DNA of 64,000 nt from JAJRAN01 sp963827135 (GTDB lineage: Archaea > Thermoplasmatota > Thermoplasmata > Methanomassiliicoccales > UBA472): assembly GCA_963827135.1 (NCBI GenBank), contig CAWGZX010000008.1, positions 103,778 to 167,777 on the forward strand, read 5' to 3'. Positions 1-7,940 of this stretch are shown in pieces. The number at the start of each line of letters is the position of its first letter. Position 1 is the stretch's first letter. Below the pieces are notes generated by a model. The model was not told where the DNA came from and ran no database searches. It saw only the letters and a list, made by a program, of their open reading frames with translations. Made by a program: the position numbers and the translations under genes.

Positions 1-1
1 G

Positions 2-202
2 CTGAGGGCGAACGGGGTTAGGTATGACGACCAGCTTAGGCTCAGGTTAGTGCAGCTGGTCAAGATGGAGATTAAGGACATCGAATCCCTTCCGGCCTTC
101 TTCACGCGCCTGGTCTCCCTGTCCCACAACTCCGACCTTAAGCAGAGGCTGGAGGACGTACCCAAGTACAAGGCTAAGAAATACCTACGCCCCAAACCTT
201 AG
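2..202 (+). CDS. C-terminal end of an unrecognised protein (partial)
   Basis: An open frame enters from the left window edge and ends at TAG 200-202, giving the last 66 residues of a protein. The piece is rich in Lys, Arg and Leu, is probably helical and ends in a basic tail (KKYLRPKP). I recognise no motif and cannot assign a function. It runs in the same direction as gcvPA, whose start lies 82 bases downstream. That gap holds a TATA-like stretch (gatattaatcc, 246-256) suggesting gcvPA has its own promoter. Confidence 0.55.
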   Translation: MRANGVRYDDQLRLRLVQLVKMEIKDIESLPAFFTRLVSLSHNSDLKQRLEDVPKYKAKKYLRPKP

Positions 203-283
203 CGAAGCCGCGTAGCGTGATACCCAGAAGCACGCCTGGCAGTAAGATATTAATCCCCATCCGGCAGTAGCGAAGCCGGGACC

Positions 284-1606
284 ATGAGGCACGCTCAGGA
301 GATGTTGGCGGAGATAGGCCTGGACGACGTCGATCAGCTCTTCGAGGACATTCCCAAGGAGGTTCGCACCAACGGGCTGAGGATGGCCCATGGCATCTCC
401 GAGGCCGAGGTGCTGCGCGAGGTGCGCGCGATGCTCTCCCGCAACCTGACCGCCGACGAGCATCCTTGCTTCCTCGGTGCGGGCGTCTACAACCACTTCG
501 TGCCCGCTGCGGTAAGGTCCATCGTGGCGCGATCCGAGTTCCTCACTTCCTACACCCCATATCAGCCGGAGATCAGCCAGGGCATGCTCCAGGCCCTATT
601 CGAATACCAGAGCTACATCGCTTCCCTTACCGGCCTGGACGCGGTTAATTCCAGCAACTATGACGCCTCGACCGCCCTGGGGGAGGCGGCGACGATGTGC
701 ATGCGCCTGAACGAGCGCAAGCGTTTCCTCGTCCCTGAGGCGATGAACTGGGAGAAGAAGAGCGTCCTCAGGAACTATGCCCGAGGGCCTGGCATCGAGG
801 TGGTCGAGTATTCCTACGACCCATACACCGGAGAGCTGGACCTCGAGGACCTGCGTTCCAAGGTCACCCCCGAGACATCAGGGATCTATGTCGAGGTCCC
901 GAACTTCTTCGGCGTGATCGATTCCCATGCCCCCGTCCTCAAGCAGGAGTTCCCCGAGGTGGCCCTGGTGGTCGGCGCCAACCCCATTTCCCTCGGAGTA
1001 TTGAAGGCGCCCGGGGACTACGGGGCGGACATCTGCATCGGCGAAGGCCAGGTGTTGGGGGTCCCGATGAACTTCGGGGGCCCATTGCTCGGGGTCTTCG
1101 CCTGCCGGCAGGAGCATGTGCGCAAGATGCCCGGCCGGGTCATCGGCATGACGCGAGACGGGGACGGGGAGAAGGCGTTCTGCATGACCCTGCAGACCCG
1201 GGAGCAGCACATCCGCCGCTCGAAGGCCACCTCCAACATCTGCACCAACGAGGCGCTCATGGCCGTGGCCGCCGCCGCCTACCTGAGCATCCTGGGCAAG
1301 GAAGGGCTCGAGGACCTGGCCAAGGTCAACATCTCCCGCGCCAGGAAGCTGCAGAAGATGATCGCCCAGATCGAGGACTTCGACTCGCCCTACTTCGACG
1401 CCTACCACTTCAACGAGTTCGTCATCCGCACCCCCGTCCGGCCGGAGAAGCTCAACAAGCTGCTGCTGCGCAACGGCATAATCGGAGGGCTGCCGCTCCA
1501 TGGCCACCTGCGCCAGCTAGAGGACCACATGCTCATCAGCACCACCGAGCTTCATTCGGACCAGGACTACGAGCGCCTGGTCGCCGCCCTGAAGGAGGTG
1601 GAGTGA
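284..1606 (+). CDS. gcvPA: Glycine dehydrogenase (decarboxylating) subunit 1
   Basis: This 440-residue protein is the N-terminal half of the split P-protein of the glycine cleavage system, which decarboxylates glycine and passes the aminomethyl group to lipoyl-GcvH. Family hallmarks include the N-terminal IGLDDVDQLFEDIP segment, FLGAGVYNHFVPAAV, YTPYQPEISQG and the glycine-rich GVPMNFGGPLLG stretch. Its stop TGA shares one base with the ATG of gcvPB, as expected for an alpha2-beta2 enzyme translated in step. The N-terminus is slightly short for the family. The start at 284 follows the TATA-like box at 246-256 by about 33 bases. GcvH and GcvT are not in the window. Confidence 0.96.
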   Translation: MRHAQEMLAEIGLDDVDQLFEDIPKEVRTNGLRMAHGISEAEVLREVRAMLSRNLTADEHPCFLGAGVYNHFVPAAVRSIVARSEFLTSYTPYQPEISQGMLQALFEYQSYIASLTGLDAVNSSNYDASTALGEAATMCMRLNERKRFLVPEAMNWEKKSVLRNYARGPGIEVVEYSYDPYTGELDLEDLRSKVTPETSGIYVEVPNFFGVIDSHAPVLKQEFPEVALVVGANPISLGVLKAPGDYGADICIGEGQVLGVPMNFGGPLLGVFACRQEHVRKMPGRVIGMTRDGDGEKAFCMTLQTREQHIRRSKATSNICTNEALMAVAAAAYLSILGKEGLEDLAKVNISRARKLQKMIAQIEDFDSPYFDAYHFNEFVIRTPVRPEKLNKLLLRNGIIGGLPLHGHLRQLEDHMLISTTELHSDQDYERLVAALKEVE

Positions 1607-3078
1607 TGTACCAGCAGGCCAAGCACGACCGGCGGTTGATCATGGAGAAGAACGGCAGCTCGGACTACGACGTCCCGTTCGCGCACGACACCGGTCAGCT
1701 GGACGACCTCGTGCCCGCCTCGATGGCCCGTGAGAGCCTGGACATGCCCTCCATGCCGGAGAGGGAGGTGGTCAAGCATTACGTGAACTTGAGCCAGATG
1801 AACTTCTGCGTGGACAACGGCCTCTACCCCCTCGGCTCGTGCACCATGAAATTCAATCCCAAGTACGCTGACGTGCTCTCCGCCATGCCGACCGTGGCCT
1901 GCGTGCATCCCTACCAAGACGAGGAATCGGCCCAGGGCGCGCTGGAGCTCATGTACCGCCTGGAGCAGGCGCTCTGCGAGATCGCTGGCATGGACGCAGT
2001 CACCCTGCAGCCGGCCGCGGGCGCTCACGGCGAGTTCACCGGCATGCTGCTGGCCAAGGCCTACCATGACAAGAGCGGCGAGCTCAGGGACCAGGTCGTC
2101 GTCCCAGACTCGGCGCACGGGACGAACCCCTCCAGCGCGGCCATGGCTGGATTCGAGGTCATCGAGATCCCCTCGGGCAAGGACGGCTGCGTGGACCTGG
2201 AGGCGCTCAAGGCCGCCGTCTCGGACCGGACCGCGGCGTTCATGGTCACCAACCCGAACACCTTGGGCATCTTCGAGTCCGAGATCCGGGAGATTGCGCG
2301 CATCGTGCACGATGTGGGCGCGCTGCTCTACTACGACGGAGCGAACCTGAACGCGGTCATGGGCAAGACCTCGCCCGGGGCCATGGACTTCGACATCGTG
2401 CACTTCAACCTGCACAAGACCTTCGCCACTCCGCATGGGGGCGGGGGGCCGGGCGCGGGACCGGTCGGGGTCAGGGAGCGCCTGGTCCCATTCTTGCCGG
2501 TGCCGAGGATAGTGATGCATGACGCGCGCTTCCGCCTCGATTACGACCGGCCGGACTCCATCGGCAAGGTGCGCATGTTCTACGGCAACTTCGCCGTGCT
2601 GGTCCGCGCCTACTCCTACATATTGAGGATGGGCGGGGACGGCCTGCAGAGGGCGTCGGAGAGGGCGGTGCTCAACTCCAATTACCTCAAGCACCGGCTG
2701 AAGGACGTCTACGAGCTTCCTTACAAGGACCTGAGGAAGCACGAGTTCGTCGTCTCCTGCAAGAGGCTGAAGGAGGAGAAGGGCATCCGGGCGCTGGACG
2801 TGGGTAAGCGGCTCCTGGACTACGGCTACCACGCGCCCACCATCTACTTCCCTGGCCTGGTGGAGGAGGCGCTGATGATCGAGCCCACGGAGACGGAGAC
2901 CAAGCAGACCCTGGACCAATTCGCCGAAGTGATGCGCAGGATCGCCTTGGAGGACGACCCCGAGGTGGTAAGATCCGCGCCGCACAACACCTCGGTGCAT
3001 AGGGTGGACGAGGTCTTCGCCGCCAAGGAGGCCATCCTCAGCTGGCGTGCCTTCAAGAGGCGGACGGAGAAGGGCTAA
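1606..3078 (+). CDS. gcvPB: Glycine dehydrogenase (decarboxylating) subunit 2
   Basis: This 490-residue protein is the C-terminal half of split glycine dehydrogenase and carries the pyridoxal-phosphate lysine, visible in HFNLHKTFATPHGGGGPG. Other family signatures are NLYPLGSCTMKFNPK-like sequence near residue 75, PAAGAHGEFTG and DSAHGTNPSSAAMAGF. I chose ATG 1606, which overlaps the gcvPA stop (TGATG) and follows a GGAGGTGG ribosome-binding site at about 1593. A GTG at 1603 is a possible alternative. Together with GcvPA it forms the P-protein. A long open frame on the opposite strand is only a codon-bias shadow. Confidence 0.96.
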   Translation: MYQQAKHDRRLIMEKNGSSDYDVPFAHDTGQLDDLVPASMARESLDMPSMPEREVVKHYVNLSQMNFCVDNGLYPLGSCTMKFNPKYADVLSAMPTVACVHPYQDEESAQGALELMYRLEQALCEIAGMDAVTLQPAAGAHGEFTGMLLAKAYHDKSGELRDQVVVPDSAHGTNPSSAAMAGFEVIEIPSGKDGCVDLEALKAAVSDRTAAFMVTNPNTLGIFESEIREIARIVHDVGALLYYDGANLNAVMGKTSPGAMDFDIVHFNLHKTFATPHGGGGPGAGPVGVRERLVPFLPVPRIVMHDARFRLDYDRPDSIGKVRMFYGNFAVLVRAYSYILRMGGDGLQRASERAVLNSNYLKHRLKDVYELPYKDLRKHEFVVSCKRLKEEKGIRALDVGKRLLDYGYHAPTIYFPGLVEEALMIEPTETETKQTLDQFAEVMRRIALEDDPEVVRSAPHNTSVHRVDEVFAAKEAILSWRAFKRRTEKG

Positions 3079-3104
3079 GGCGTGATCTAGCAAGGAATGA
3101 AAAA

Positions 3105-3120
3105 GCGGGTATTATCCCGC
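3105..3120. terminator. Small hairpin between convergent genes
   Basis: The sequence gcggg-tattat-cccgc forms a 5-bp stem with a 6-base loop, 27 bases after the gcvPB stop and before the convergent dehydrogenase gene. There is no clear T-run, so a terminator role is a guess from position. Confidence 0.3.
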
Positions 3121-3177
3121 TACTTCCTGGATCGTCTTGGCCGTTTCTCTTCGCCCCTTCCAGATGGTTGACGCCAT

Positions 3178-4197
3178 TCATGGCAGGATCTGCATGTATG
3201 TTCCGACCTTGCCCTTGATGGCCGCGTCATACACAAGTTTGGCGGTGACGCAATCCTGGACCGCGAGCCCGGTGGAGCAGAACACGGTGATCTCGCCTTC
3301 GTTCTCTCGTCCTGGACGAAGGCCAGCGACTATCTGACCGATCTCAGCGTGAATCTCCTTCCTAGAGAGGAGACCAGCATGCAAAGGCACGTTGATCTCG
3401 CCTGAATGGGACGCTTGCTCCCAATCATCTATCACCAGGCGCGAGCGCTTCAGTATCATCGGGTCCATCTCCTGCTTCCCAGGCGCATCAGCACCGATAC
3501 AGTTGAAGTGCGTGCCCTTCGACACCCATTCGTCCATGACCAGAGGCTTCCGAGATGGGGTCGCCGTCACCACGATGTCCGCGCCTTGGACGCAGTCCTT
3601 TGGTGAAGGGACCGCCATGATGTCCGGTAATTCGTCCTTGTACTTGTGACTGAACTCCTTCGCCATCTCCCAAGCCCGCTCCGAGACCATGTCGCAGATG
3701 CGCACCGATTCGAACCCACTATATTGGGTCAGGAGGGCCAGGAGCTGGGTCTTCGCTTGGTTGCCCGCCCCTACCATGCCCACTACCTTGGGGCTCTTCT
3801 TCGCCAGATACTTGGAGGCCACGGCGCTCGCCGCTCCAGTCCGAAGCCCGGTGATGTGCGTGGCATCCATGAACGCCAGAGGGGCTCCGGTCCTCGGGTC
3901 CACCAGGAGCAAGGTGGCCATGACCGTGCGCATGCCATGCTCCTTGAAGTTGTTGGCGTGCACGTTCACGATCTTCACCGCGGCCGTATCCAGGTCCTCC
4001 ACGTAGGAAGGCATGGTCCTGAGGTCGCCTGAATATTTAGTGAAGTCCAGGTACACTTTTGGCGGCATCTGCACCTTTCCCAACCCCTTGAAACGGAACG
4101 CGCCCTCTACCGCTTCGATCACATCCTTCATCTCCAGCAGCTTCTCGACCTGCTCGGCCGTCAGGATCAGGGTCTTGACCTTGGTATCCGTGGTCAT
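3178..4197 (-). CDS. Ornithine cyclodeaminase / alanine dehydrogenase family enzyme
   Basis: This 339-residue protein belongs to the ornithine cyclodeaminase/mu-crystallin family of NAD(P)-dependent enzymes. An N-terminal substrate domain carries MPPKVYLDF and GMRTVMATLLLVDPRTGAPLA-type motifs. A Rossmann domain follows from about residue 130 (VVGMVGAGNQAKTQLLALL), then ADIVVTATPS and FNCIGADAPGKQEMDP. In archaea this family includes alanine dehydrogenase (Archaeoglobus type), ornithine cyclodeaminase and ketimine reductases, and sequence alone does not separate them. It stands alone, convergent with gcvPB, so the neighbourhood gives no substrate. An archaeal alanine dehydrogenase is my first guess. 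Confidence 0.85.
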   Translation of the reverse strand: MTTDTKVKTLILTAEQVEKLLEMKDVIEAVEGAFRFKGLGKVQMPPKVYLDFTKYSGDLRTMPSYVEDLDTAAVKIVNVHANNFKEHGMRTVMATLLLVDPRTGAPLAFMDATHITGLRTGAASAVASKYLAKKSPKVVGMVGAGNQAKTQLLALLTQYSGFESVRICDMVSERAWEMAKEFSHKYKDELPDIMAVPSPKDCVQGADIVVTATPSRKPLVMDEWVSKGTHFNCIGADAPGKQEMDPMILKRSRLVIDDWEQASHSGEINVPLHAGLLSRKEIHAEIGQIVAGLRPGRENEGEITVFCSTGLAVQDCVTAKLVYDAAIKGKVGTYMQILP

Positions 4198-4361
4198 TGG
4201 TACACCTACTTGGTTATATGGGAGGCAGCGTCATTCAAGAGAGATAAAGCCAGCGTGATTCGTTCTCTCATGCCCCTTCGGGCCGCGAAGCCGACGAATG
4301 AGATTGAAATTCGATTTGGACAAGGAAAAGGCTTTTTCTCAGGTAAAGCGATGGCTGCAGC

Positions 4362-5036
4362 ATGAGCGCCTCGGCCAGGCCTGAACCCGCTTCCACCCCG
4401 GAGAGCCTGAGCGAATCCGTGCCCCGCAAAGGGGTCTTCATCGTCTTCGAGGGCATCGACGGGTCGGGCAAGAGCACGGTGGCCAAGATGGTCTTCGAGG
4501 CGTTGTCCGAAGAGCTGCCTGGTAGGGTGGTGCTCACGGCCGAGCCTACTGAGTCCTTCATCGGCAAGGCGGTGCGCCATGCCAACCAGAGCGGGGCGGA
4601 CGAGCTGGCGGAGGCGCTGCTCTTCGTGGCCGACCGGGCCGAGCACACCAAGGAGATCAGGGCATGGCTTTCGCAGGGCAAGGTGGTCCTGTGCGACCGC
4701 TACTACGCCTCGACCATAGCCTACCAGGGAGCCCTCTTGAAGGAGCGCATGGGAGGCGCGAAGAGGGCGGTGGAGTGGCTCAAGGCCATGAACGAGCCGG
4801 TCATCGTGCACCCGGACCTCACTCTCCTTCTGACGGTGAGCGTGACCACGGCGATCGAGAGGCTGAGCTCGCGCAAGGCGCTCACCAAGTTCGAGGACCT
4901 GCGCTACCTCAACGACGTGGACCTGATCTACCGTGGCCTATGCATGGAGGACCCTTGCTTCCACACCTTGGACGCCAATAGACCAGTGCGTGAGGTGGTC
5001 GCGGAGGCCTTGGTCCCAATAAAAAGCAAGTTTTAA
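4362..5036 (+). CDS. tmk: Thymidylate kinase
   Basis: This 224-residue dTMP kinase makes dTDP for DNA synthesis. The P-loop (FEGIDGSGKST) lies near residue 33, followed by the TAEPTES segment and the DRYYASTIAYQG motif that binds the deoxynucleotide. About 25 residues rich in Ser, Pro and Glu precede the core, so the true start could be slightly internal, but no better start codon is visible. coaBC follows 25 bases downstream on the same strand. Confidence 0.93.
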   Translation: MSASARPEPASTPESLSESVPRKGVFIVFEGIDGSGKSTVAKMVFEALSEELPGRVVLTAEPTESFIGKAVRHANQSGADELAEALLFVADRAEHTKEIRAWLSQGKVVLCDRYYASTIAYQGALLKERMGGAKRAVEWLKAMNEPVIVHPDLTLLLTVSVTTAIERLSSRKALTKFEDLRYLNDVDLIYRGLCMEDPCFHTLDANRPVREVVAEALVPIKSKF

Positions 5037-5061
5037 GATTCTGACCAGGGATGGACCCCTC

Positions 5062-6264
5062 ATGCATCCTACCGATGCCCTGAGAGGGACCAAGTCCAAG
5101 ACCCTCGAGGGGAAGCGCATCGTCCTAGGCATCACTGGCAGCATCGCCGCCGTGGAATGTTTCGATTTGGCGAGGGAGCTGGTCCGTCATGGGGCTCAGG
5201 TGCATGCGGTCCTGAGCGATGATGCGGCCAAGTTGGTGACGCCTTGGACCATGGAGTTCTCCACCGGCAACCCGGTGATCGAGGTCATCGACGGCAAGGT
5301 CCAGCATGTCTCTCTGCTTGGGGATATTGAGGGTAAGGCAGACCTGCTGCTCATCGCGCCATCCACAGCGAACACCATCTCCAAGATCGCCTGCGGGATA
5401 GACGACACCCCGGTCACGACCATGGCCACCACGGCAATCGGCTCTGGGACCCCTGTCATGATCGCCCCGGCCATGCATTTGGCGATGTACCAGAACCCCT
5501 TCGTCAAGAGGAATGTGGAGAAGTTGGTCGCCGCAGGCATCGAGATGATCGGGCCGCGCATCGAAGGCAAGAAGGCCAAGGTGGCGGAGAACGACGAAAT
5601 AGTCGCCAAGGTCATCAGGCGCATCGGTAGGCGCGACCTGGTCGGCCGGAAGATGCTGATAATAGGTGGCTCGAGCGAGGAGCCGATCGACGAGATGAGG
5701 GTGATAACCAACCGCGGGACCGGTGCGACCGGCTTGCATCTGGCCATGGCAGCCTTCCATCGGGGGGCGGAGGTCGAGCTATGGATGGGGAGATGCGTAG
5801 TGCCGATACCGAGCTTCTTGGATGTCGAGCGCTTCGCCACCGTCGAGGACTTACTAGAACTGGTCAAGAGGAAAGGCCGTCAAGACGTCGTCATCGTCCC
5901 GGCCGCTCTAGGCGACTATTCGCCGCAGCCTTCCAAGGGGAAGATCCCGTCCGGCAAGGCGGAGCTGGAGCTGGTCCTGCACCCATTGCCCAAGGTGCTG
6001 GAAGCACTAAGGCCCAAGGCCAAGGTGCTGGTGGGCTTCAAGGCCGAGCATGGCCTAGAGGAGAGAGAGCTGGTCGCCAGGGCGAGGAAGAAGCTGGCCT
6101 CAGTGCCGCTGGAGATGGTGGTGGCCAACGACCTGAAGATGGTCGACATGGAAAGCACCAAGGCGCTGATCATCAAGCCAAAGGGAAAGATCGTAAAGTT
6201 CAAAGGGAGGAAGTCCGAGCTCGCCGACCGGGTCTTGGACGAGGCCTTCCATCTCGAGGGTTGA
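5062..6264 (+). CDS. coaBC: Bifunctional phosphopantothenoylcysteine decarboxylase / phosphopantothenate-cysteine ligase
   Basis: This 400-residue protein carries out two steps of coenzyme A synthesis: ligation of cysteine to 4'-phosphopantothenate and flavin-dependent decarboxylation. The N-terminal CoaC flavoprotein half begins LGITGSIAAVECFDLAREL and contains the IAPSTANTISKIACGI and IAPAMHLAMYQNP segments. In the latter, His replaces the Asn of the bacterial PAMN motif, an exchange I believe is common in archaeal members. The CoaB half starts near residue 190 with IIGGSSEEPIDEMRVITNRGTG and continues through VPAALGDYSP and VGFKAEHG to ANDL. Pantoate kinase follows 7 bases after the stop, so the two form a CoA operon. 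Confidence 0.95.
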   Translation: MHPTDALRGTKSKTLEGKRIVLGITGSIAAVECFDLARELVRHGAQVHAVLSDDAAKLVTPWTMEFSTGNPVIEVIDGKVQHVSLLGDIEGKADLLLIAPSTANTISKIACGIDDTPVTTMATTAIGSGTPVMIAPAMHLAMYQNPFVKRNVEKLVAAGIEMIGPRIEGKKAKVAENDEIVAKVIRRIGRRDLVGRKMLIIGGSSEEPIDEMRVITNRGTGATGLHLAMAAFHRGAEVELWMGRCVVPIPSFLDVERFATVEDLLELVKRKGRQDVVIVPAALGDYSPQPSKGKIPSGKAELELVLHPLPKVLEALRPKAKVLVGFKAEHGLEERELVARARKKLASVPLEMVVANDLKMVDMESTKALIIKPKGKIVKFKGRKSELADRVLDEAFHLEG

Positions 6265-6271
6265 GCCTTTC

Positions 6272-7135
6272 ATGAAGGCGAAGGCGTTCTGCCCCGGGCA
6301 CATCACAGGATTCTTCCAGATAATGGAGCACAAGGACCCGATGCGGTCGGGGTCGCGAGGCGCAGGCCTCTGCGTGAACCTCGGAGCCACCTCCACGGTG
6401 ATGATAGAGGAGGGGAACGGTGAGGTCATCGTCTCAATCAATGGCAAGGAGGAGAGGGCTCTGGTCACCGCGACCGCGGTCAACAACGTCATCCTGGACA
6501 GGAAGGTGGACGTGTATGTGGACACCGTCCTCGACCTGCCCATGGGACAGGGCTTCGGCACCAGCGCGGCCGGGGCTTTGTCCGCCGCGCAGGCCACCAG
6601 TGACCTGCTCGGGCTGCCCTTCCGCGTCGCGCTGCGGGCGGCGCACGAGGCCGAGCTCTCGAACCGCACCGGGCTGGGGGACGTGGCTGCTCTCTCCCGA
6701 GGAGGCTTGACCTTCAGGAGGAAGGAGGGCCTCCCGCCCTTCGGGATCATAGACCGTATCAACGCTGAGCCGGAGGTGGTGCTGTGCGTGGTCGGGGGCC
6801 CGATCTCCACCCCCAAGGTGCTCGGCGACCCGGAGAAGCGCAAGGCTGTGAACGAGGTGGGCAAGGAGTGCGTCAAGAAGATGGCCCTGTCCCCTACGCT
6901 GGCAACGCTGATGCGTCTGTCGCGGCAGTTCATGAGCGATACTGGACTCGCGACCAAGGAGGTCGAGGGGGCGGTGAAGGCGGCCGAGGAGTACGGCCCG
7001 GCCAGCATGGCCATGCTCGGCAACTCGGTATTCGCCGTCGGCCATGTGAAAGACCAGGACCGCGTGCTCTCGGAGATGGGCACCACCTTCCGCTGCAAGG
7101 TGGATTGGCGCGGGCCCCGGCTGTTGGAGGTCTGA
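6272..7135 (+). CDS. Pantoate kinase (archaeal CoA pathway)
   Basis: This 287-residue GHMP-superfamily kinase phosphorylates pantoate to 4-phosphopantoate, the archaeal replacement for bacterial pantothenate kinase. It begins KAFCPGHITGFFQIMEH, typical of archaeal pantoate kinase. The GHMP ATP-binding loop PMGQGFGTSAAGALSAA lies near residue 90 and is followed by SNRTGLGDVAALSRGG. Tight linkage to coaBC supports the CoA role, since the archaeal route runs pantoate kinase, phosphopantothenate synthetase, then CoaBC. The phosphopantothenate synthetase partner is not in this window. Confidence 0.92.
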   Translation: MKAKAFCPGHITGFFQIMEHKDPMRSGSRGAGLCVNLGATSTVMIEEGNGEVIVSINGKEERALVTATAVNNVILDRKVDVYVDTVLDLPMGQGFGTSAAGALSAAQATSDLLGLPFRVALRAAHEAELSNRTGLGDVAALSRGGLTFRRKEGLPPFGIIDRINAEPEVVLCVVGGPISTPKVLGDPEKRKAVNEVGKECVKKMALSPTLATLMRLSRQFMSDTGLATKEVEGAVKAAEEYGPASMAMLGNSVFAVGHVKDQDRVLSEMGTTFRCKVDWRGPRLLEV

Positions 7136-7186
7136 CGACCTTCTGCCTGAGAACTCATTTTTCGATTGGGGGCATGTTCACCAACC

Positions 7187-7654
7187 ATGGATGACCAGGA
7201 AATGACGATGGAGGGGGTCCGTGGCATCGCCTGGAGGCTGGCGGCGAGCTTGCTGATAGGGGTCCTCTGGTTCGCATTCCTGATGGTCTGGCTGTTCTTC
7301 CTCTCATCGGACTTCTCCTTCTACGAGAACCTGGCGGTCATCCTGCTGTCGGGAGTGGCAGCCCTGGGCTCACTGATGGCCTTATGGCTCATCTACGGGC
7401 TCAGCCTGGCGAGGCAGGTGCGGGGAATACGTCCGGGGTGGGCAAGTGAGGAGGGACGCTGGTTTGGTAAGATTGGGGTGGGGTCCTTGGTCGTCTGGGC
7501 CAGCTGGTTCGGATTCCTCAACATCTGGCTCTATTTCTTCGCTGACGGATATGAGGCGATAGAGAACGTGGCGGCGATCGTGGCCTCGATGATCGTGGCG
7601 GGCGTTCTTTCGGCCGGTCTCTGGAGCCGCTTCCGAGATGAGTTTCATTCGTAG
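7187..7654 (+). CDS. Small integral membrane protein, unknown function
   Basis: This 155-residue protein has four predicted membrane segments in two similar halves. Each half has a Trp/Phe-rich helix pair (VLWFAFLMVWLFFLS, then SWFGFLNIWLYFF) and an aligned downstream motif (YENLAVILLSG against IENVAAIVAS), so it looks like an internal duplication. I do not recognise the family. I use ATG 7187; a TTG at 7166 would add seven residues. The 3' end overlaps the convergent DUF357 gene by 10 bases. Confidence 0.7.
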   Translation: MDDQEMTMEGVRGIAWRLAASLLIGVLWFAFLMVWLFFLSSDFSFYENLAVILLSGVAALGSLMALWLIYGLSLARQVRGIRPGWASEEGRWFGKIGVGSLVVWASWFGFLNIWLYFFADGYEAIENVAAIVASMIVAGVLSAGLWSRFRDEFHS

Positions 7655-7938
7655 AGCGTGAAGAGCCGATCGTCCTCGCCGACCTCGAAGAGCCCTATGC
7701 GCGCGCCGGCGTCCAACCAGCCATGGGCATAGTTCACGCAGGCGAAGGCGTTGACGAAGTCTCCCTTGTCATAGAAGTGCCTGGCATCGCTGTAGTAGGA
7801 GTTGGCCATCTCGAGGAAGGAGTCGGCCAGCTTGCGGTTGAATGAACGCGGGGGCGCGGCCACCTTGATCTTGTCGAGCGCGCGCTTGGTGGTATCCAGG
7901 TACTTGGATATCTTCTCCTCGGTGATGCGGTCCTGCAT
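7645..7938 (-). CDS. DUF357 family protein
   Basis: This 97-residue, mostly helical archaeal protein matches DUF357. The conserved core reads FLEMANSYYSDARHF, then KGDFVNAFACVNYAHGW and LDAGARIGLF. The function is unknown, and the shape suggests a small helical adaptor. The ATG (7936-7938) lies two bases after the stop of the HerA gene on the same strand, so the two are almost certainly co-transcribed. A longer in-frame extension upstream runs through the HerA gene and is not used. Confidence 0.85.
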   Translation of the reverse strand: MQDRITEEKISKYLDTTKRALDKIKVAAPPRSFNRKLADSFLEMANSYYSDARHFYDKGDFVNAFACVNYAHGWLDAGARIGLFEVGEDDRLFTLYE

Positions 7939-7940
7939 CT

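Noticed and set aside
1567..3093. 508-codon frame on the strand opposite gcvPB
   Set aside because: Composition is His/Val/Arg-rich without any domain, and it mirrors the G+C-rich codon bias of gcvPB, which is clearly real.
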